Notes under the pieces: generated by a model | Told to the model about the DNA's origin: nothing | The model's input: the letters and a program-made list of their open reading frames with translations, nothing else | Databases searched by the model: none | Position numbers and translations under genes: made by a program | In this document: piece after piece, positions 28,222-30,791 of the stretch | Position numbering within the stretch: position 1 is the first letter of the stretch | Layout: each line of letters opens with the position of its first letter | Virus record (IMG/VR): IMGVR_UViG_3300033182_000549 | Span: 1 to 30,791 of that record | Direction: 5' to 3' (one strand) | DNA from: a virus | Length of the DNA stretch: 30,791 nucleotides

Positions 28222-28288
28222 TATGGATGACGGGATTTGATACCCGCAATACTCTCCGAAGAGGCGTGTTTCCTTACATCACATCCAT
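28222..28288 (-). pseudogene. tRNA-like relic
   Basis: Acceptor-like 7-bp stem ATGGATG/CATCCAT (9 bp if extended), a D-loop-like TAAGGAAA and a T-arm GCGGG-TATCAAAT-CCCGT with one extra base in the loop. The anticodon arm is only a short CTC-TTCGGA-GAG hairpin. Total 67 nt, too short for a normal tRNA. No anticodon can be assigned. Confidence 0.5.
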
Positions 28289-28328
28289 ACTTGGCGTCTT
28301 TTTATGCTATCTGCATAACGACTACCAA

Positions 28329-28400
28329 AGCGGGTGATCGGGTTCGAACCGACGACATTCAGCTTGGAAGGCTGACGTTCTACCACTGAACTACACCCGC
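28329..28400 (-). tRNA. tRNA-Gly(TCC)
   Basis: 72 nt with acceptor GCGGGTG/CACCCGC, anticodon stem TCAGC/GCTGA with loop CTTCCAA (anticodon TCC) and T-arm GTCGG-TTCGAAC-CCGAT. Canonical. Confidence 0.95.
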
Positions 28401-28415
28401 AGTGCGGGTCTTACA

Positions 28416-28442
28416 CAGGAGAGGAGGTGGTGGTCTCTCCTG
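28416..28442 (-). repeat. 8-bp inverted repeat upstream of tRNA-Gly
   Basis: CAGGAGAG/CTCTCCTG with an 11-nt loop, between the 28457-28486 promoter and tRNA-Gly. No T run follows, so it is not a standard terminator. It could be a tRNA-processing hairpin. Confidence 0.55.
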
Positions 28443-28456
28443 ATGCCCAAGTGACA

Positions 28457-28486
28457 ATCATAACATGGTGGATGCATGATTGTCAA
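28457..28486 (-). promoter_or_regulatory. Promoter inside a 10-bp inverted repeat
   Basis: TTGACA (28486-28481), 18 bp, TATGAT (28462-28457) on the minus strand. Both elements lie in the arms of the repeat TGACAATCAT/ATGATTGTCA (28476-28485 and 28452-28461). It starts right after tRNA-Arg and serves tRNA-Gly and the genes beyond. Confidence 0.65.
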
Positions 28487-28558
28487 CAGGCTCACTAGGA
28501 ATCGAACCTAGAACAATTGCTTAGAAGGCAATGGTTATATCCATTTAACTATGAGCCC
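28487..28558 (-). tRNA. tRNA-Arg(TCT)
   Basis: 72 nt with acceptor GGGCTCA/TGAGCCT, anticodon stem ATTGC/GCAAT with loop CTTCTAA (anticodon TCT), T-arm CTAGG-TTCGATT-CCTAG, discriminator G. It reads AGA/AGG. Confidence 0.95.
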
Positions 28559-28561
28559 ATG

Positions 28562-28596
28562 TGGTAGTTCCTATCGCCTCTAACCCTGAACTACCA
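28562..28596 (-). repeat. 9-bp inverted repeat upstream of tRNA-Arg
   Basis: TGGTAGTTC/GAACTACCA with a 17-nt spacer, between the 28616-28846 stop and the tRNA-Arg 5' end. The arms resemble D-arm and T-arm pieces of tRNAs. Possible processing hairpin; no T run for termination. Confidence 0.45.
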
Positions 28597-28615
28597 AGGG
28601 GGTTACAGCAGTTGA

Positions 28616-28846
28616 TTATGCTCTTTCGATGCCGTCAGAGTAATCAACAAAGTCATCATACTGGTCTTGAGTGATTTCGTCAAGTGATACAACCTCTAAA
28701 TCTTCTTTGGGATCGAACCATTCGTCAAACTCTGCCATGATTGCCATTTGATCGTAGATTCGTTCTACTCCTTTACCATTATACTCTTGAACTTTATCGA
28801 TTGCCCACTGTCGAATGTCAGTAACAATTTCTTCAGTCTCCATCAT
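28616..28846 (-). CDS. Hypothetical acidic protein (76 aa)
   Basis: From ATG at 28846 (MMETEEIVTDIRQWAIDKVQ); a second Met follows at 28843. A frame open to 29062 is rejected because it lies in another frame of the nuclease gene. The protein is acidic (DEWFDPKEDLEV) and soluble. It overlaps the nuclease stop by 14 nt. Function unknown. Confidence 0.6.
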   Translation of the reverse strand: MMETEEIVTDIRQWAIDKVQEYNGKGVERIYDQMAIMAEFDEWFDPKEDLEVVSLDEITQDQYDDFVDYSDGIERA

Positions 28847-29276
28847 AATAATCTTTTCGGAAGTATCTGCTGAGGATGTTACTATTGTAGTAGGCAGGTC
28901 CTCCTGTGTCAAGGGATTCGGTGAGGACTCCGTGGACAAAGAGTTGTCTTGTTTCCTCGAAGTTTGTTTTGCCAGCTGTTTTATGTAAGCTGAGGATAGT
29001 GCGACTAAAGTTTTGTCTACCCAGTCGTTCAATGTCCTCTTTAAGTTCTGGACAAGACCCATAGTACTTTTTCCAATCAGATTCTTTTTTTACTCGTCGT
29101 TTTTTTCCTGGAGGTTTTCGATGAGACCAAAAATACTTTCTCCCAATGTATTGTCGTTGGTTGGTGAGATTGGTAATGTTATAAACAAAACCATAGTAGT
29201 CGTTAATATCGTCACTAGAAAAAGGTCTGTCACAATATATCCAGGGATTTTCATAATCGATACTCATCAATTGCAT
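28833..29276 (-). CDS. GIY-YIG-like endonuclease
   Basis: 147 aa. DYYGFVYNITNLTNQ (27-40; GFVY at the GIY position) and YIGRKYFWSHRK (43-54; YIG) give the nuclease core, FEETRQLF carries the metal-binding Glu, and the middle is basic (KKRRVKKESDWKK). This is a widespread putative endonuclease of T4-like phages. An in-frame Met at residue 4 is an alternative start. Overlaps both neighbours. Confidence 0.8.
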   Translation of the reverse strand: MQLMSIDYENPWIYCDRPFSSDDINDYYGFVYNITNLTNQRQYIGRKYFWSHRKPPGKKRRVKKESDWKKYYGSCPELKEDIERLGRQNFSRTILSLHKTAGKTNFEETRQLFVHGVLTESLDTGGPAYYNSNILSRYFRKDYYDGD

Positions 29277-29412
29277 CCAGCACCATATTGAGATATTTAT
29301 GTGCTAGACCACGGGCTTCAGACCCGTACTTATGTTCCTCCCAGTAAAGTTCATTTTTGATTCTCTCTACTTTCGTTTTGATTTCTGCAGCAGAAATCTG
29401 ATTCCTAGGCAT
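29251..29412 (-). CDS. Conserved small protein (53 aa)
   Basis: MPRNQISAAEIKTKVERIKN, then ELYWEEHKYGSEARGLAHKY and a short end. Helical, charged, and overlapping the nuclease start by 26 nt. Its ATG lies at the foot of a perfect 11-bp hairpin. No function known to me. Confidence 0.65.
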   Translation of the reverse strand: MPRNQISAAEIKTKVERIKNELYWEEHKYGSEARGLAHKYLNMVLDAIDEYRL

Positions 29413-29436
29413 AAGGGGAGATGCGTCTCCCCTTAT
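29411..29436 (-). promoter_or_regulatory. 11-bp hairpin at a start codon
   Basis: ATAAGGGGAGA/TCTCCCCTTAT with a 4-nt loop between nrdB and the 53-aa gene. The 5' arm carries the only Shine-Dalgarno-like run (AAGGGGAG) and the 3' arm ends in the AT of the ATG at 29412. No T run follows. It probably limits translation of read-through RNA or stabilises the nrdB 3' end. Confidence 0.6.
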
Positions 29437-29448
29437 CTATAGCACAAA

Positions 29449-30597
29449 TCAGAGTTGGAAACCACTGAATGTGTCCTTTTTCACATCTTGCTTGATACCA
29501 CCAACAACATAGGACTCTACCTCTGTCTCCTGTGGTGCCACCTGGAGACCCTTAGAGGAGATCCAGTGTTGCGTCCAAGGCAGTGGATTGTTCTTGGCAG
29601 CAATATCATACTGTGGTTTCAGACCAATTGCTTTCAGACGACGGTTAGCAATCCATTCAACATACTGTTGGAGGAGTTTGTCATTCAGACCGATCATAGA
29701 TCCATCCTTGAACAAATAATCTGCCCAACGTTTCTCTTCGTTAACGGCAGTATCAAATGCCTTGTAAGTCCACTCCTCTTCTTCTTTCATGATCCTCTTC
29801 ATTTCAGGATCATCTCCAGAAGCCCATTTGTTCAGGATGTTTTGAGTAATTGCGAGGTGTTGGTTCTCGTCCCTGGCAATAAGGGAGATAATTTTTGCAG
29901 AACCTTCCATGAGTTTAAGTTCACCAAAAGCAAAACTGCAAGCAAAAGAAACATAAAAACGGATTCCTTCCAGTATGTTAACATTAGCAACTGCTCTATA
30001 AAGTTTGCGTTTCAATTCATAACGGTCATACTGACCTGCGGTGTGACCCTCTGTAGCAAGTTCCCACATAGTGCTATTGTCATACTGATGAGCACCACTG
30101 ATAAAGTCATCATATGCTGCTGTAACACTACTAGCACGTTCTAAGATGCGATCATCAGTCACGATCTTATCAAAGACCTCTGATGGATCCGAATAAACAT
30201 TCTTGATAATGTAGGTGTAGGAACGACTGTGGATCATCTCCATGAATCCCCAGACCTCCATACATGCCTCTAATTCAGGTAAGCTGCAGTAAGGAATAAA
30301 AGCCATCCCAGGACCACGCCCTTGAATGGAGTCAAGCATAATCTGGTATTTGAGGTTAGAGGTATAGATATGCTTTTGTTCTGGACGAAGTGTTTGATAG
30401 TCCCCACGGTCTTTTTGCAGTGAAACTTCTTCTGGTCTCCAAAAATATCCTAACTGCTGTGTAGTAAGTTTGTCGAAGATTGGGTATTTGTAAGAGTCAT
30501 ACCTCTGTACCCCCAGAGGTTGACCAAAAAACATTGGTTGCTTTTTAGTATTTACTTGTTCAGTGTTAAAGACGGTCATGCCCTTAACTTTAGTCAT
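29449..30597 (-). CDS. nrdB: Ribonucleotide reductase class Ia beta subunit
   Basis: 382 aa from ATG at 30597 (MTKVKGMTVFNTEQV), chosen for the upstream GAGG at good distance; an in-frame GTG at 30642 would add 15 residues. It holds the diiron-tyrosyl radical that drives reduction of ribonucleotides by NrdA. EMIHSRSYTYIIKN contains E120, H123 and the radical Tyr127; GELKLMEGSAKIISLIARDENQHLA holds the remaining ligands. The C-terminus FSGFQL is the NrdA-binding tail. It makes dNTPs for phage DNA, fed by zwf/gnd NADPH. Confidence 0.95.
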   Translation of the reverse strand: MTKVKGMTVFNTEQVNTKKQPMFFGQPLGVQRYDSYKYPIFDKLTTQQLGYFWRPEEVSLQKDRGDYQTLRPEQKHIYTSNLKYQIMLDSIQGRGPGMAFIPYCSLPELEACMEVWGFMEMIHSRSYTYIIKNVYSDPSEVFDKIVTDDRILERASSVTAAYDDFISGAHQYDNSTMWELATEGHTAGQYDRYELKRKLYRAVANVNILEGIRFYVSFACSFAFGELKLMEGSAKIISLIARDENQHLAITQNILNKWASGDDPEMKRIMKEEEEWTYKAFDTAVNEEKRWADYLFKDGSMIGLNDKLLQQYVEWIANRRLKAIGLKPQYDIAAKNNPLPWTQHWISSKGLQVAPQETEVESYVVGGIKQDVKKDTFSGFQL

Positions 30598-30622
30598 GTT
30601 ATTGTCCTCTACGGAAGAAACT

Positions 30623-30709
30623 TTAAACTGCACAGGATTCACACTCTCCCTCCTCGGATTGTTCTAACTCACACATTCTATTTAACTCTCCAAAATATTT
30701 GGTTTTCAT
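30623..30709 (-). CDS. Micro-ORF ending in CxxC, upstream of nrdB
   Basis: 28 codons: MKTKYFGELNRMCELEQSEE then GECESCAV. TTGGAG precedes the ATG by 4 nt, and an internal ATG at 30676 also has GGAGAG before it. The acidic C-terminus with CESC near the end resembles the redox tails of class I NrdA proteins. The frame is closed upstream by TAA, so it is not the end of a long NrdA. The promoter -10 overlaps the first ATG. Confidence 0.45.
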   Translation of the reverse strand: MKTKYFGELNRMCELEQSEEGECESCAV

Positions 30710-30736
30710 TATACTCCAAGATTATGGTTTTGTCTA
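30708..30736 (-). promoter_or_regulatory. Promoter upstream of nrdB
   Basis: TAGACA (30736-30731), 17 bp, TATAAT (30713-30708) on the minus strand. The expected transcript begins near 30701 and contains the internal ATG of the micro-ORF and all of nrdB. Confidence 0.65.
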
Positions 30737-30741
30737 TTGAA

Positions 30742-30791
30742 TCACACTATTTGTGCTTTTAATATTGGTTCATTTTTTTCTGGTTTAAAAA
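30742..30791 (-). CDS. Possible C-terminal end of an upstream gene
   Basis: From the window edge one frame reads KPEKNEPILKAQIV and stops with TGA at 30744-30742. Composition looks protein-like, but only 16 codons are visible, so this is tentative. Confidence 0.3.
   Translation of the reverse strand, partial: FKPEKNEPILKAQIV

Noticed and set aside
28847-29062. N-terminal extension of the 28616-28846 gene
   Set aside because: It lies in another frame of the GIY-YIG gene and is low-complexity Ser/Thr/Lys sequence.
29455-30144. 229-codon plus-strand frame opposite nrdB
   Set aside because: It is fully antisense to the clear nrdB coding sequence, has no domain and fits a shadow frame caused by nrdB codon use.
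1-30791. CRISPR array, insertion sequence or integrase/att site
   Set aside because: No evenly spaced repeats, transposase motifs, terminal inverted repeats with target duplications, or integrase gene were seen.

Overview
The window reads as part of the genome of a T4-like (myovirus) cyanophage of marine Synechococcus or Prochlorococcus. The evidence is the combination of high-light-inducible (Hli) proteins, a plastoquinol terminal oxidase, zwf and gnd of the oxidative pentose phosphate pathway, a phage-borne PstS, a class I NrdB, a tail-lysozyme-domain protein, a large sugar/LPS island, a tRNA cluster with HNH and GIY-YIG nucleases, and strings of tiny genes that overlap by 1 to 26 nt. Every gene I accept is on the minus strand, so transcription runs from high to low coordinates.

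Layout from the low-coordinate end. 1-2087: a partial gene, a secreted lysozyme-like lipoprotein, two hli genes and several tiny genes. 2087-5315: a phosphate-stress module of a secreted beta-propeller (PhoA-like in cyanophage usage), PstS and two small secreted beta-rich proteins, preceded by Pho-box-like repeats. 5448-21338: a 16-kb sugar island. Its sugar-nucleotide genes are gmd, a GDP-fucose-synthase homologue, a ColD-type 3-dehydratase, GDP-mannose 3,5-epimerase, a nucleotide-sugar dehydrogenase and a mannose-6-phosphate-isomerase cupin. Around them are several glycosyltransferases (GT25, two GT11, GT2/27-like, GT10 and more divergent ones), a methyltransferase, a HAD phosphatase and NAD synthetase. 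The ColD-type enzyme has His in place of the PLP lysine, and the fucose-synthase homologue has Ser in place of the epimerase Cys. Together they point to GDP-L-colitose or a related 3,6-dideoxyhexose. 21405-22300: a structured RNA leader and small genes. 22352-22763: tRNAs Met/Ile(CAT), Ile(TAT) and Pro(TGG) around a Phd/YefM-like antitoxin. 22917-26819: a redox operon of PTOX, two small membrane proteins, gnd, zwf and four microgenes. 26854-28558: small genes and tRNAs Ser(TGA), Val(TAC), Asn(GTT), Gly(TCC) and Arg(TCT), a tRNA-like relic and an HNH nuclease. 28616-30791: small genes, a GIY-YIG nuclease, nrdB, a Cys-pair micro-ORF and a gene fragment.

The gene sets fit one programme. Light and redox proteins keep electron flow safe, zwf and gnd make NADPH and pentose, and NrdB makes deoxynucleotides. 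The Pho module supplies phosphate, and the sugar island probably remodels host surface glycans or decorates phage proteins.

The most striking regulatory feature is a recurring promoter layout. I find good sigma70-type promoters (TTGACA-like, 17-18 bp, TATAAT-like) at 930-958, 1606-1634, 16663-16691, 21366-21394, 22323-22351, 22908-22936, 28457-28486 and 30708-30736. Several are built into or beside terminator hairpins or inverted repeats, and several place the -10 about 28-33 nt before the start codon. The HNH gene instead has a T4-type late promoter (TATAAATA) in the loop of a 13-bp hairpin. Upstream of the GDP-mannose epimerase gene is a leader with two hairpins of identical stems and complementary loops, followed by a terminator.
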